A DNA stretch of 64,000 bases. Origin: Actinomycetes bacterium (GTDB lineage Bacteria; Actinomycetota; Actinomycetes; Nanopelagicales; Nanopelagicaceae). Shown in pieces: positions 8,973-18,324 of this stretch. The notes under the pieces were generated by a model, which searched no databases, was not told where the DNA came from, and saw only the letters and a program-made list of their open reading frames with translations. Position 1 is the first letter of the stretch. Every line of letters begins with the position of its first letter. Both the position numbers and the translations under genes were made by a program. The DNA is taken from assembly GCA_947383695.1 (NCBI GenBank), contig OX376642.1:1-64000 (forward strand), in the 5' to 3' direction.

Positions 8973-9899
8973 TTAATGAGCTAAAAACTTCTCTGCATCT
9001 AACGCCGCCGCACATCCAGAACCTGCAGCTGTAATTGCTTGACGGTAGGTGTGGTCCACCAAATCGCCACATGCAAAGACTCCCTTTTGATTGGTGCGTG
9101 TCGAACGGCCTTCACAAATTACATAACCTTCATTATCTAAATCAATCTGTCCAGTTAATAGCTCGCTACGTGGAATATGTCCGATAGCAACAAACAAACC
9201 GGTGAAAGCACGTTCTGATTCAGAGCCATCAATTGTGTTGCGAAGCTTTAACGCTTCAACCTTGTCTGCGCCTAAAACATCAATTACTTCGGTGTTCCAC
9301 AAAAACTCAATCTTTGGGTTTGCCTTTGCGCGATCAGCCATAATCTTTGAAGCGCGCAATGAATCACGACGGTGAATCAAAACAACCTTATCTGCAAAAC
9401 GAGTTAAGAATGTTGCCTCTTCAACCGCGCTATCTCCACCGCCGACAACAGCAATTGTTTGTCCGCGGAAGAAGAAACCATCACATGTTGCACACCATGA
9501 AACACCATGGCCAGATAAACGCTTTTCATTGACTAAACCAATTTCGCGGTAAGCACTTCCTGTTGCAAGAATTACCGACTTAGCTCTAACAGTGTTTCCA
9601 GAACCATCCTTTAACACCTTGATATCGCCGGTTAAATCCATTTCGACAATGTCATCGGTAATAAGTTCTGCACCAAAACGCTTAGCTTGCTTGCGCATGC
9701 TGTCCATTAAATCTGGACCCATGACTCCATCGGTAAACCCGGGAAAGTTTTCAACCTCAGTTGTATTCATCAGTGCACCACCTGCGGTGACAGAGCCTTC
9801 ATAAATAATTGGATCTAACTGCGCGCGAGCAGCGTAGATCGCAGCCGTGTATCCAGCTGGACCTGATCCAACAATTACGACATTTCTTACATCACTCAT
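8973..9899 (-). CDS. trxB: Thioredoxin-disulfide reductase
   Basis: 308 aa low-molecular-weight TrxB. FAD site [10 protein letters not shown] at residues 11-20, redox centre CATC at C136-C139, NADPH site [10 protein letters not shown] just after, and a C-terminal FAD motif ([19 protein letters not shown]). It passes electrons from NADPH to thioredoxin. Order murJ-trxB-trxA-cwlM is the mycobacterial one, minus sigM. Confidence 0.96.
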   Translation of the reverse strand: MSDVRNVVIVGSGPAGYTAAIYAARAQLDPIIYEGSVTAGGALMNTTEVENFPGFTDGVMGPDLMDSMRKQAKRFGAELITDDIVEMDLTGDIKVLKDGSGNTVRAKSVILATGSAYREIGLVNEKRLSGHGVSWCATCDGFFFRGQTIAVVGGGDSAVEEATFLTRFADKVVLIHRRDSLRASKIMADRAKANPKIEFLWNTEVIDVLGADKVEALKLRNTIDGSESERAFTGLFVAIGHIPRSELLTGQIDLDNEGYVICEGRSTRTNQKGVFACGDLVDHTYRQAITAAGSGCAAALDAEKFLAH

Positions 9900-9922
9900 G
9901 TGTGCTCCCTAGACCCCGAAAT

Positions 9923-11569
9923 CTAATGGTTTTCCTCTGGTTTTGTTGAACGGCGCGAGATTGAACTGCCTAGGTGGCGGATCATCGATATCTCCTCAAC
10001 CTTGAGCGCTTTAGCGGCAAAGATGTAGCCAAAGAATGCGACAACCATCACAAGTAGTAGTTCACCCGCACGAGCTGCAGGTGAAAGTTCAACCCCAACA
10101 ACCGCGATGTACTCCACCATTGCAAACAATGGAAGCATTACAAGTAAGGCTGCAGTAAGTAAACGCATATGTTGCGTCAAAAATTCCCGGATCGATAACT
10201 TTCCAGTGTGCTTCTTCAATAAACCTAAAGTCACCAATAAACCAACGAGATAACTAAAGGAGAAAGCCACACCTAATCCAACGGTAACCCAACGAGTTTT
10301 CAAGAACTCAAGGAATAAGTAAGACAGGGCTACTGAAATAACATTGATAATCAAAATAGAAATTACTTGTGTGCGTGTATCTTCGAAGGCGTTGAATCCA
10401 CGGATTAAAATTAAGTTAATAGAAAAAGCAACTAATCCAAAGCTCAACGCTGATAAAACATAACCGATGTAACGAGAGTCTTCAGTTGGAATTCCAATAA
10501 AGATAACTTCAGTGATTAATGAACCAAAGAGTAAAAAGGCAACAGCGCTAGGAATTGTAATTACACCAACTAAACGAATCGCACGGACTAACTGTGCCTT
10601 TACTTCCTCACGCTTTCCATCAAGTGCTAATTTTGAAATATGGGGCAAGATCGCAGTAATAATTGAAATCGTCACAATGGAATACGGCAACAACATAACA
10701 AAGTATGCGTAGGTATATGGCGTGTATCCCACACCTGTTGTAACACCCTCTTGTGCGCTTCTCACCGCAGCCGATGTTGCAACATTGACAGTCACCAAAT
10801 AACCAAGTTGCGAGATCAATACATAAATTAAGGTCCAACCCGCCAAATTAAATGATTTACCCAATCCACTCAAACCAAGTTTGGGTTTAATGGTTATGCC
10901 TAAACGTTTAATAACCGGCACTAAAGCCAAGGCCTGTACGACAACACTGAACGTCGTACCCCATCCCAGAATTTGAACCTGGGTATCGGTGATATTTGAG
11001 ATATTTACACCCGGTGATAGCAGCAAGAAGCCGCCAAACAAGGCGATTCCAACGAGGTTATTGGCGATCGGCGCCCACATAAGCGGTCCAAATGAACCTC
11101 GAGCATTTGCAACCTGGCCCAACATTGTAAATAAACCAAGAAAAAAGATCTGCGGTAAGCAGTACCGAGTAAATGCAATCGCGATCTCTTTCTCAGCTTC
11201 AAAGCCTTGAGTGAAGAACTCTGGTGCATACAAACGCACTAATGCAGGTGCAAAATACATTCCAAGTAAAACTAAAACCAAAAGAATAAGAGAGATTGTT
11301 GTAATTAAACGAGATGCAAAACCATCTCCACCATCTTCATGGTCAAAGGATCTAACCAATTGCGGAATAAAGATTGCGGTAAGCGCACCACCGACAAGCA
11401 AGTTGTACAAAATATTTGGCATTGTGTTTGCAACGTTGTAGGTATCTGCAAGCAAGGCCGTGCCTAAAACCGCAACAATCAAAATTCCGCGGATAAATCC
11501 TGTAATTCGAGAAAGGATTGTTCCAAGCGCCATAATCCCCGATGCACGGAAGAGTTCATTGGATTTCAT
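9923..11569 (-). CDS. murJ: Lipid II flippase MurJ
   Basis: 548-residue MOP-superfamily membrane protein with about fourteen hydrophobic segments. The N terminus (SGIMALGTILSRITGFIRGI) carries the arginines typical of MurJ/MviN, and a further family stretch is seen near ARGSFGPLMWAPIANN. It flips undecaprenyl-linked peptidoglycan precursor to the outer face. It lacks the long cytoplasmic kinase-like extension of mycobacterial MurJ. Its ATG overlaps the DUF6049 stop (ATGA), and cwlM is encoded downstream, which supports a lipid II-control operon. Confidence 0.93.
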   Translation of the reverse strand: MKSNELFRASGIMALGTILSRITGFIRGILIVAVLGTALLADTYNVANTMPNILYNLLVGGALTAIFIPQLVRSFDHEDGGDGFASRLITTISLILLVLVLLGMYFAPALVRLYAPEFFTQGFEAEKEIAIAFTRYCLPQIFFLGLFTMLGQVANARGSFGPLMWAPIANNLVGIALFGGFLLLSPGVNISNITDTQVQILGWGTTFSVVVQALALVPVIKRLGITIKPKLGLSGLGKSFNLAGWTLIYVLISQLGYLVTVNVATSAAVRSAQEGVTTGVGYTPYTYAYFVMLLPYSIVTISIITAILPHISKLALDGKREEVKAQLVRAIRLVGVITIPSAVAFLLFGSLITEVIFIGIPTEDSRYIGYVLSALSFGLVAFSINLILIRGFNAFEDTRTQVISILIINVISVALSYLFLEFLKTRWVTVGLGVAFSFSYLVGLLVTLGLLKKHTGKLSIREFLTQHMRLLTAALLVMLPLFAMVEYIAVVGVELSPAARAGELLLVMVVAFFGYIFAAKALKVEEISMIRHLGSSISRRSTKPEENH

Positions 11570-12672
11570 TTAACCCTCCTTCGAACTCGGCGGACACTTT
11601 GAGCAACAGCTGCCAATAAGAGAAGTATGGCTGCACCTGTCGTAAACCATGTCACCTTTGAATCAATAACCGTTGAATTTAAGGTTAACAACGCTTCAGG
11701 CACTACCTCGGTGTCATCCTTAGAGCTTGTGATGAAAACAGAGACACTTGTTTGACCAGGGGCGATGACATCGACCTGCATTTCAAGCTGTCGCTTGGAG
11801 TTTGCAGGGATCAATACATCATCAAAACTATCGACAACTACACGGGAGTTAATTGGCAACATCGCAATATCAACCGTTACATCGACCGGAAACTCATTGA
11901 TGACTGTTACCGGAAGTTTTACCGACGAGGTAGTAATTTGATACTTACCGCTATTAATGCGCAACTTATTAACCATCGCATTTACAGCCTCAGTTGCACT
12001 ATAAGAAAAGTAGTTTCGAGAATCCTTATCCAAAGTTGGCGATAACAACTGAGCTAAACGAGCGCGCAGTTGGATCAATTCAGGGGTATCTACAACTCGA
12101 GATAAACGGGTCAACGCCTTGCGATTATCGCTATAACTCTTGCGTAAAGGGTTACTTAAACCAGATTTTCCAACACTCCACTGAACCTCTGGCTCGCTAC
12201 GAACAATTCGACCGAGCGCTAACTGCAAACGATCCTGTCCATACGCGTAGTAATTTTTCAACTCACTTGGTGCCAATCGTTTAGCCAGCGAGACATCTGG
12301 ATTTCCATATGCCAATGCAACGACATCATTGCCCGCTGTTACCCGCTTCAACTGAGTTAACCATGCTGTTGCAATCTCTTTTCCACCAGGCTCTGCCTCC
12401 GTTGCCAAGGTGTACTCATTAGCCATCAGAATTACTTCATCAATCAAAGCGGCATCAATAACCCACGTGCGATTTTTTGAAATGGGTTGAAAAACCTTTA
12501 ACCCTAAATCACCAGATGGCGTCAAAGCTTGAGCTAAATCATCATTACGAAACTCGCCCGTGAAAGTTTGATGAACAGGACTTGTAATTCGAATTACAGT
12601 GTTTGCCGCTGACGCTTGAGGCATCACCAACAATAAGAATGCAGAAATAACAACAAGAGCTAACTTTTTCAT
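11566..12672 (-). CDS. DUF6049-like secreted membrane-anchored protein
   Basis: 368 aa with a Sec signal peptide (residues 1-22, ending ASA) and one C-terminal membrane helix followed by a basic tail (RRVRRRVK), so most of it is exposed outside. The region before the helix reads as an immunoglobulin-like beta domain. The gene occupies the place of Mycobacterium Rv3909 between NUDIX and murJ but is about half that length. No enzymatic motif was recognised. The 4-nt overlaps on both sides (ATGA) argue for coupled expression with murJ. The family name is assigned by context and architecture. Confidence 0.7.
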   Translation of the reverse strand: MKKLALVVISAFLLLVMPQASAANTVIRITSPVHQTFTGEFRNDDLAQALTPSGDLGLKVFQPISKNRTWVIDAALIDEVILMANEYTLATEAEPGGKEIATAWLTQLKRVTAGNDVVALAYGNPDVSLAKRLAPSELKNYYAYGQDRLQLALGRIVRSEPEVQWSVGKSGLSNPLRKSYSDNRKALTRLSRVVDTPELIQLRARLAQLLSPTLDKDSRNYFSYSATEAVNAMVNKLRINSGKYQITTSSVKLPVTVINEFPVDVTVDIAMLPINSRVVVDSFDDVLIPANSKRQLEMQVDVIAPGQTSVSVFITSSKDDTEVVPEALLTLNSTVIDSKVTWFTTGAAILLLLAAVAQSVRRVRRRVK

Positions 12673-13232
12673 GTAGTTAGCTCCGCACTGCGAGCAATTA
12701 ACTTCTTTTCATCAGGATAAGCAAGACGATCTACGATCTCCTCTAACGGAAACCACGAAACCTCATCGACTTCACTTTCTTGTGCAGCTAAAACCCCGCC
12801 GACTTCTGTAAACATAAAGTGATGAACAGTTTTATGAATTCGCTTTCCACCAGCCATAAACCAAAAATCAATAACTCCCAATGATTTTGTAATACTTGAT
12901 GTAATTCCCGTTTCTTCTGCAACCTCGCGGATCGCAGCTTGCTCAGGTGTTTCACCCTCTTCAATATGTCCTTTAGGCAAAGACCACAAAACCCTTTTAC
13001 CTGTTGCATCCTTGTGGTCGTAGCGACCAATCAATAAACCCTTGGTTCCAGTTGAATCAATAACTAAACCACCAGCACTAACCTCATCAACGCGCTTTGC
13101 ATACGGGCGCTTTGCTTGAGGACCCTTATTAGGAGTCGTTTGAGTCTGTGGTTGTGGGCCGCGGTTACCGGAACGCTTACGTTTCCGTTTCTTCTTCGTG
13201 CCTTCGCTGCCCGCACCAGGTGCCGGGATCAT
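12669..13232 (-). CDS. NUDIX hydrolase
   Basis: 187 aa. The Nudix box is complete: GHIEEGETPEQAAIREVAEE followed by TGI, the G-x5-E-x7-REVAEE-x-G pattern that binds Mg2+ and hydrolyses a nucleoside diphosphate linked to another group. The first 45 residues are a lysine/arginine/glutamine-rich low-complexity tail with no domain. It corresponds by position to Mycobacterium Rv3908 (MutT4). Substrate not predictable. It heads the leftward operon to cwlM and is divergent from cca with 32 nt between. Confidence 0.9.
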   Translation of the reverse strand: MIPAPGAGSEGTKKKRKRKRSGNRGPQPQTQTTPNKGPQAKRPYAKRVDEVSAGGLVIDSTGTKGLLIGRYDHKDATGKRVLWSLPKGHIEEGETPEQAAIREVAEETGITSSITKSLGVIDFWFMAGGKRIHKTVHHFMFTEVGGVLAAQESEVDEVSWFPLEEIVDRLAYPDEKKLIARSAELTT

Positions 13233-13238
13233 GAAGTA

Positions 13239-13244
13239 AGGATA
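13239..13244 (-). promoter_or_regulatory. Leaderless-type -10 element of the NUDIX-murJ-trx-cwlM operon
   Basis: TATCCT on the minus strand, ending exactly 6 nt before the ATG, with no Shine-Dalgarno sequence between. It fits the actinobacterial TANNNT -10 with transcription starting at the start codon. Confidence 0.5.
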
Positions 13245-13264
13245 GTGCTTTAACCTTACTTATT

Positions 13265-14695
13265 GTGAGTAACTCATTAGGCGCGGCAGGAGAGTTAGCG
13301 ATCCGTTCATTAATTGAACGCGCTCCTCTCGCCAGCTCCCTTGCCCAAGCCTTCAAGGCTAAGGGCTTTACCTTAGCGCTGGTTGGTGGACCAGTGCGCG
13401 ATGCAATTTTAGGTCGCTTAGGAAATGATTTGGATTTCACAACAAATGCACACCCATTAGAAACAAAAAAGATTTTGCAATCATGGGCTGACAATGTGTG
13501 GGATACCGGAATTGCATTTGGAACCGTTGCAGGAAAACGCGGTGACACAACTGTTGAAGTAACAACATACCGAACTGAAAATTACGATCCCGATTCTCGC
13601 AAACCAGAGGTTGAGTATGGTGATTCAATTGATGGAGATTTATCGCGACGTGATTTCACTGTTAACTCAATGGCTCTTGAATTAACTGGGGAAAAACCTG
13701 AGTTCATCGATCCATTTAATGGTTTACAAGATTTAGCTGCAAAGATTTTACGTACACCTGTGCGTCCTGGAGACTCATTTAATGATGATCCATTGCGAAT
13801 GATGCGTGCTGCACGTTTTGCAAGCCAATTAAACTTTGAAATCGCACCAGAGGTTTTAAGTTCCATGAAGGATTTGGCACATCGCATATCAATTATTTCC
13901 GCCGAACGTGTGCGCGATGAGTTTACAAAAATTATGATGTCTGCAAATCCGCGTATCGGAATAACACTTCTGGTTGATTCTGGTCTTGCCGATATTGTCT
14001 TGCCCGAAATTCCAAAGCTGCGTCTTGAAGTTGATGAACACCATCACCACAAAGATGTGTATGAGCACTCAATTACGGTGCTAGAACAAGCGATTGAACA
14101 TGAAGATCGCCTTGGTGGTCCCAACCTTGTCATTCGCTTAGCTGCACTATTGCACGATATTGGTAAGCCAAAGACACGTGCCTTTATCGAAGGCGGCGGA
14201 GTTTCATTTCATCACCACGAAGTTGTTGGTGCACGCCTTGCCAAGAAGCGCTTACAAGCGCTGCGCTTTGATAATGACACCATCGATGCTGTTGAGCTAT
14301 TAACAATGCTCCACCTTCGTTTCCACGGATACGGCGAGGGTGAATGGACCGATTCAGCTGTGCGCCGATATGTGCGCGATGCAGGCGAATTCATTACACA
14401 TTTACATGTATTAACACGTGCCGATTGCACTACGCGCAATAAAGCAAAGGCTGCGCGTCTGTCTGCAACCTATGACTCTTTAGAAAAGCGCATTGAAGTT
14501 TTAATGGAGCAAGAGGAGTTATCAAAGATCCGTCCAGATCTAGATGGCGCTCAAGTTATGCAATTGCTAAATTTGAAACCTTCACGTGAAGTTGGACAAG
14601 CGATGGATTTCTTAATGGAACTACGTCTTGAACAAGGTCCAATTGGAGAAGAGGCTGCCACAAAAGCTCTTCTTGAATGGTGGGCTAGTAGGTAG
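13265..14695 (+). CDS. cca: CCA tRNA nucleotidyltransferase (PcnB/PcnA family, HD domain)
   Basis: 476 aa class II nucleotidyltransferase. The head domain shows LVGGPVRDAILGR and the metal-binding DLDF, then an RRDFTVNSMAL motif and GDSFNDDPLRMMRAARFA, followed by a C-terminal HD hydrolase domain (ALLHDIGKPKTR, with HHHEVVGA). It adds or repairs the 3' CCA of tRNAs. GTG start. Corresponds to Mycobacterium Rv3907c, likewise divergent from the NUDIX gene. Its 3' end overlaps the convergent MFS gene by 11 nt. Confidence 0.93.
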   Translation: MSNSLGAAGELAIRSLIERAPLASSLAQAFKAKGFTLALVGGPVRDAILGRLGNDLDFTTNAHPLETKKILQSWADNVWDTGIAFGTVAGKRGDTTVEVTTYRTENYDPDSRKPEVEYGDSIDGDLSRRDFTVNSMALELTGEKPEFIDPFNGLQDLAAKILRTPVRPGDSFNDDPLRMMRAARFASQLNFEIAPEVLSSMKDLAHRISIISAERVRDEFTKIMMSANPRIGITLLVDSGLADIVLPEIPKLRLEVDEHHHHKDVYEHSITVLEQAIEHEDRLGGPNLVIRLAALLHDIGKPKTRAFIEGGGVSFHHHEVVGARLAKKRLQALRFDNDTIDAVELLTMLHLRFHGYGEGEWTDSAVRRYVRDAGEFITHLHVLTRADCTTRNKAKAARLSATYDSLEKRIEVLMEQEELSKIRPDLDGAQVMQLLNLKPSREVGQAMDFLMELRLEQGPIGEEAATKALLEWWASR

Positions 14696-15956
14696 CTTTA
14701 AATTTACTTGGACGCAGAACAACAACTGCGACCAACAAATAAGCGCTCATGACAAAGAGCGGCACCTTTGCAGTTACTCCTGATGTTGGTAGCAACAACG
14801 CTGCAATTAATCCACCGCTCACAATCGCTGCGTTTACAACGACATCGTAAACAGCAAAAACTCGTCCACGGTAGTAATCATCGATCTTGGATTGCACAAG
14901 CGCGTCATTTGTAACCTTAATATTTTGTCCAAAAAATGCCGTTAAAAAGGCGGTAACCGATAAAGCGATCTCGGTCTGCCACACCACCAAAAAAATTGGC
15001 GAGACTGAACTGGCAAACATTGCAAACTTAATCCAGCGATGACGACCGAAACGAGCAACACCATATGGTGCTAAGAATGCGCCTAAGAAAACACCAATTC
15101 CTGCAATTGATAATGCAATTCCAAAACCTTGTAAACCATCTTCAGGTCGGGATGGATCATTAAATGTGTTGCGCTCTAATAACAATGCGGTCAAAGTTAA
15201 AGCGGTTAAACCACCTCGATGAACCGCAGTTGCCACAATTCCTCGGGCTGTATCAATATTTTTTCGAAGGAAATCAATTCCTTCACGCATATCGGTAAAA
15301 CCCTGTCTAAAGGAGGCGGCAGCTTTCTCATGCTCCTGGGGGCCGATCTCGTACTTATGTAATCGTCCTGAAAGAAGCGCAGCGGTGAAGTAACCACCAG
15401 CTGCCATAAGAATAAGTAAGGAATCAGCGTGATCGGCAAGGGCTGCACCATCAACCAACGCACGAACACCAACACCGATTCCACCACCAATAACAACTAA
15501 AACAGAGCCACCAGTAACTGCAATTGCATTTGCGGTGATCAAAGACTTTGAATCGATTAACAAAGGTAAACCTGCAGATAACGCCGCAAGAATTAAACGA
15601 TTAATTCCAAATGCAACAAGCACAACAACGGTGAGTGCAACACCAGTTGTTCCACTAAATACCAAAAGTGCAACTAAAAAGAGATTTGCACTACGAGCTA
15701 AGTTTGCATAAAACAATGCACGCTGGCGTGAAACCCGATCGAGAATAGTTCCAACAAAAGGTCCAACGATGGAGTACGGCAATAAAACAACGGCAAAACC
15801 AATTGCAGCACTTAACGCATTTGCTTGGCGTTCAGGTGAGAATAAAACAAAGGATGCGAGTGCGCTTTGAAACACCCCATCGGTCATTTGACCCGTCCAT
15901 CGCACCGCAAGCAGCCGTGAAAGCCGCGGATGTCGAATCAATCCAGCAAAGCTCAT
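14685..15956 (-). CDS. MFS transporter
   Basis: 423 aa with about twelve hydrophobic segments and the loop 2-3 motif GPFVGTILDRVSRQR, a variant of the MFS-A signature G-x3-D-R-x-G-R. Related to the MFS domain of the Tmk fusion at 52576. Substrate unknown; drug or metabolite efflux is possible. TACGCT lies 7 nt before the ATG as a possible leaderless -10. Convergent 11-nt overlap with cca. Confidence 0.85.
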   Translation of the reverse strand: MSFAGLIRHPRLSRLLAVRWTGQMTDGVFQSALASFVLFSPERQANALSAAIGFAVVLLPYSIVGPFVGTILDRVSRQRALFYANLARSANLFLVALLVFSGTTGVALTVVVLVAFGINRLILAALSAGLPLLIDSKSLITANAIAVTGGSVLVVIGGGIGVGVRALVDGAALADHADSLLILMAAGGYFTAALLSGRLHKYEIGPQEHEKAAASFRQGFTDMREGIDFLRKNIDTARGIVATAVHRGGLTALTLTALLLERNTFNDPSRPEDGLQGFGIALSIAGIGVFLGAFLAPYGVARFGRHRWIKFAMFASSVSPIFLVVWQTEIALSVTAFLTAFFGQNIKVTNDALVQSKIDDYYRGRVFAVYDVVVNAAIVSGGLIAALLLPTSGVTAKVPLFVMSAYLLVAVVVLRPSKFKATY

Positions 15957-15999
15957 AAGAAAGAGCGTAACCCTCTATTTGGGATTATTCTTCTCCTTA

Positions 16000-16413
16000 A
16001 TGAAATCGCAACGATCATTCATCGATTATTCACTCGATAAGCGAGCTACCTTGATAGCGCTCTTTCGAGGAACTGTTGATGCCTGCGATGCCGACCCTTA
16101 TTTGATGCGTGCTGCAAAATGGCATGGCGACAAGGTCGATCGCAACTGCCCAGTATGTAAAAAGGAAGAGCTTGTTGAACTTCGTTACACCTTTGGTGAA
16201 CAACTGGGCCAGTACTCAGGTCGCATTAAGACTCCCCGCGAATTAGTAGAGATGGAACGTCAATTCGGAGAGTTCACCGTCTACATCGTTGAGGTCTGCC
16301 GCAACTGTTCCTGGAATCACCTATGTGCCTCATACATCTTGGGAGATGGAGTTGAACGAAAAGCCCCGCGCAAGGTACGCACCTTGGAGGATGAGGATTA
16401 CGCCAAGGGATAG
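16000..16413 (+). CDS. DUF5318 family zinc-ribbon-like protein
   Basis: 137 aa from the ATG at 16000; an in-frame TTG at 15979 would add 7 residues. Two CxxC pairs (CPVC near residue 45 and CRNC near 104) suggest one bound zinc. Actinobacteria-specific family of unknown function; Mycobacterium Rv0049 has the same length and also precedes ponA1, so a link to cell-wall synthesis is inferred from context only. Its TAG stop forms the first three bases of the -10 element of the following PBP gene. Confidence 0.82.
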   Translation: MKSQRSFIDYSLDKRATLIALFRGTVDACDADPYLMRAAKWHGDKVDRNCPVCKKEELVELRYTFGEQLGQYSGRIKTPRELVEMERQFGEFTVYIVEVCRNCSWNHLCASYILGDGVERKAPRKVRTLEDEDYAKG

Positions 16414-16416
16414 CAT
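16411..16416 (+). promoter_or_regulatory. Leaderless-type -10 element of the PBP gene
   Basis: TAGCAT, 6 nt before the ATG at 16423, overlapping the stop codon of the DUF5318 gene. No Shine-Dalgarno sequence is seen before the PBP start. Confidence 0.45.
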
Positions 16417-16422
16417 TGCCAA

Positions 16423-18324
16423 ATGGCCCGTAAATTACTGATTAGAGCCACGGTTTTTCTTGGCGGCTTTGGATTTGTCGCTGGCTCTGTGTTGTTTGCT
16501 CTTGCCTATTTCACCGTTGATATTCCAGATCCCAACGCATATGTAAATAGTCAATCAACAATTATTCAGTACTCCAATGGTGAGGAGATCGGTCGCGTAG
16601 GCACCCAAAACCGACAGATTGTCCCGTTAGCAAAAATTCCTCTTAATGTGCGTCATGCAGTCTTGGCAGCAGAGGATAAAAACTTTTATTCCAACAAAGC
16701 ATTTTCAGTAACAGGAATTTTGCGTGCAGTTGTCAACAACTTGCGCGGTGGTTCATTACAAGGTGGATCAACAATTACTCAGCAATACGCTAAGACCGCC
16801 TTTTTAACACCAAGCCGAACAATTCAGCGAAAGATCAAAGAGCTTGTTATTTCAATTAAGTTAGAGAATCAGCTGTCAAAGGATCAAATCTTTGAAAGTT
16901 ATCTCAACACCATTTACTTTGGTCGCGGTTCTTACGGTGTGATGACAGCATCACAGCAGTACTTCAATCGCAACGTTGATCAACTTACCAATGCGCAAGC
17001 GGCGGTCATCGCATCAATCCTGCGCTCCCCAGGACTTTATGATCCAGCCTTTAAAGAAGGTAACGCTGAACGTTTGGCCAATCGCTTTGAGTATGTAAAG
17101 AACAATATGGTGGAAGCTGGTTGGTTATCTAAAGAAGATGCCGCCAAGATGAAACTTCCTACAGTTGCGCCACGTTCTACATCTGGTCAACTGAGCGGCC
17201 CAAAAGGACATGTTATTGAAGCGGTTCAAAAAGAGTTAGCAAAACTTGGCTTTAGCCAGGATCAATTGCTAGTTGGTGGACTTGTTATCAAAACAACTTT
17301 GGATCAAAAAGCACAACAATCAGCTGTTGATGCGGTTAATAAGTTCTATCCATCAAATGCGCCAAAGGATCTACGTATCGGTCTCGTTGCGATCCGCCCT
17401 GGAACGGGCGAAATACTTGCACTTTACGGTGGTCGCGACTACCTAGAGCGTCAGTTAAATGATGCAACACAATCAATTACTCAAGCTGGTTCTACCTTTA
17501 AACCATTTGCATTAGTTGCAGCTCTTGAACAAGGAATTCCACTGACATCAATGTGGAACGGTGACTCACCACAAACATTTGATGATGCAGGGAAACCTTA
17601 TGAGGTTTCAAATTATGGCAACGAAGGTTGGGGCCAAATCAATTTGAGTTTTGCGACAAAGCACTCAGTTAACACCGTCTTTGTTCCACTCGGAATTAAG
17701 GTTGGTCCAGACAAGGTTGTAGATGTTGCGCGTCGTGCTGGTATTCCAGAAAGTGTTGCGATGATGCCAACACCGTCTATTGTTTTGGGAACATCCAGCC
17801 CACATGTAATCGATGTGGCAAACGCCTACGCGACCTTTGCTGCACAAGGAATCAAATCAAAGCCTTTCTTGGTAAGTCAGGTCTTGGGTTCCAATAAAGG
17901 TGTGCTGTATGAAGCAACACCTCAAACCCAAGAAGCATTTAGCAAAGAGGTCATGGCAGATCTGACCTACGCATTAAAGGGAACAATTACCGGTGGTACT
18001 GGTGCAGCAGCACTTGCATTGGGTCGTCCTGCAGCTGGTAAGACAGGAACATCTCAATCCAATGCATCTGCTTGGTTTAGCGCTTACACACCACAGATCG
18101 CAGCATCGGTTTCCTTCTTCCGCGATAACGCAACACAATCCCTTAATGGAATTGGTGGAATGACCTCACTTACTGGTGGTTCCTTCCCTGCGCGTATCTG
18201 GACTCAATTTATGAAGGGTGCGCTCAAGGGCGAACCAATTATGGATTTCCCAGCGCCATCAAATATCGGCGGTCTTGATCCTGTTGTAATGACTTCTGGT
18301 GGAAAGCAAACACCTAAGCCTTAA
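16423..18324 (+). CDS. ponA: Class A penicillin-binding protein (PonA-like)
   Basis: 633 aa bifunctional peptidoglycan synthase. One N-terminal membrane helix (about 6-30) anchors it. The GT51 glycosyltransferase domain (about 60-215) has catalytic E84 in AAEDKNFY and the GGSTITQQ motif at 114-121. The transpeptidase domain has all three penicillin-binding motifs: STFK at 357-360, SVN at 415-417, KTG at 540-542. It polymerises lipid II and cross-links the stem peptides. The C terminus is short, without the PASTA domain or long Pro-rich tail of mycobacterial PonA. The stop overlaps the next ATG (TAATG). Confidence 0.96.
   Translation: MARKLLIRATVFLGGFGFVAGSVLFALAYFTVDIPDPNAYVNSQSTIIQYSNGEEIGRVGTQNRQIVPLAKIPLNVRHAVLAAEDKNFYSNKAFSVTGILRAVVNNLRGGSLQGGSTITQQYAKTAFLTPSRTIQRKIKELVISIKLENQLSKDQIFESYLNTIYFGRGSYGVMTASQQYFNRNVDQLTNAQAAVIASILRSPGLYDPAFKEGNAERLANRFEYVKNNMVEAGWLSKEDAAKMKLPTVAPRSTSGQLSGPKGHVIEAVQKELAKLGFSQDQLLVGGLVIKTTLDQKAQQSAVDAVNKFYPSNAPKDLRIGLVAIRPGTGEILALYGGRDYLERQLNDATQSITQAGSTFKPFALVAALEQGIPLTSMWNGDSPQTFDDAGKPYEVSNYGNEGWGQINLSFATKHSVNTVFVPLGIKVGPDKVVDVARRAGIPESVAMMPTPSIVLGTSSPHVIDVANAYATFAAQGIKSKPFLVSQVLGSNKGVLYEATPQTQEAFSKEVMADLTYALKGTITGGTGAAALALGRPAAGKTGTSQSNASAWFSAYTPQIAASVSFFRDNATQSLNGIGGMTSLTGGSFPARIWTQFMKGALKGEPIMDFPAPSNIGGLDPVVMTSGGKQTPKP

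Noticed and set aside
14578-14593. parS-like CACGTG palindrome inside cca
   Set aside because: Only the inner TTCACGTGAA matches; the outer bases differ. Similar weak hits near 50841 and 60631 were rejected too.
16423-18324. PASTA domain or frameshift at the PBP C terminus
   Set aside because: The frame closes normally after the transpeptidase fold; no PASTA-like repeat is seen.
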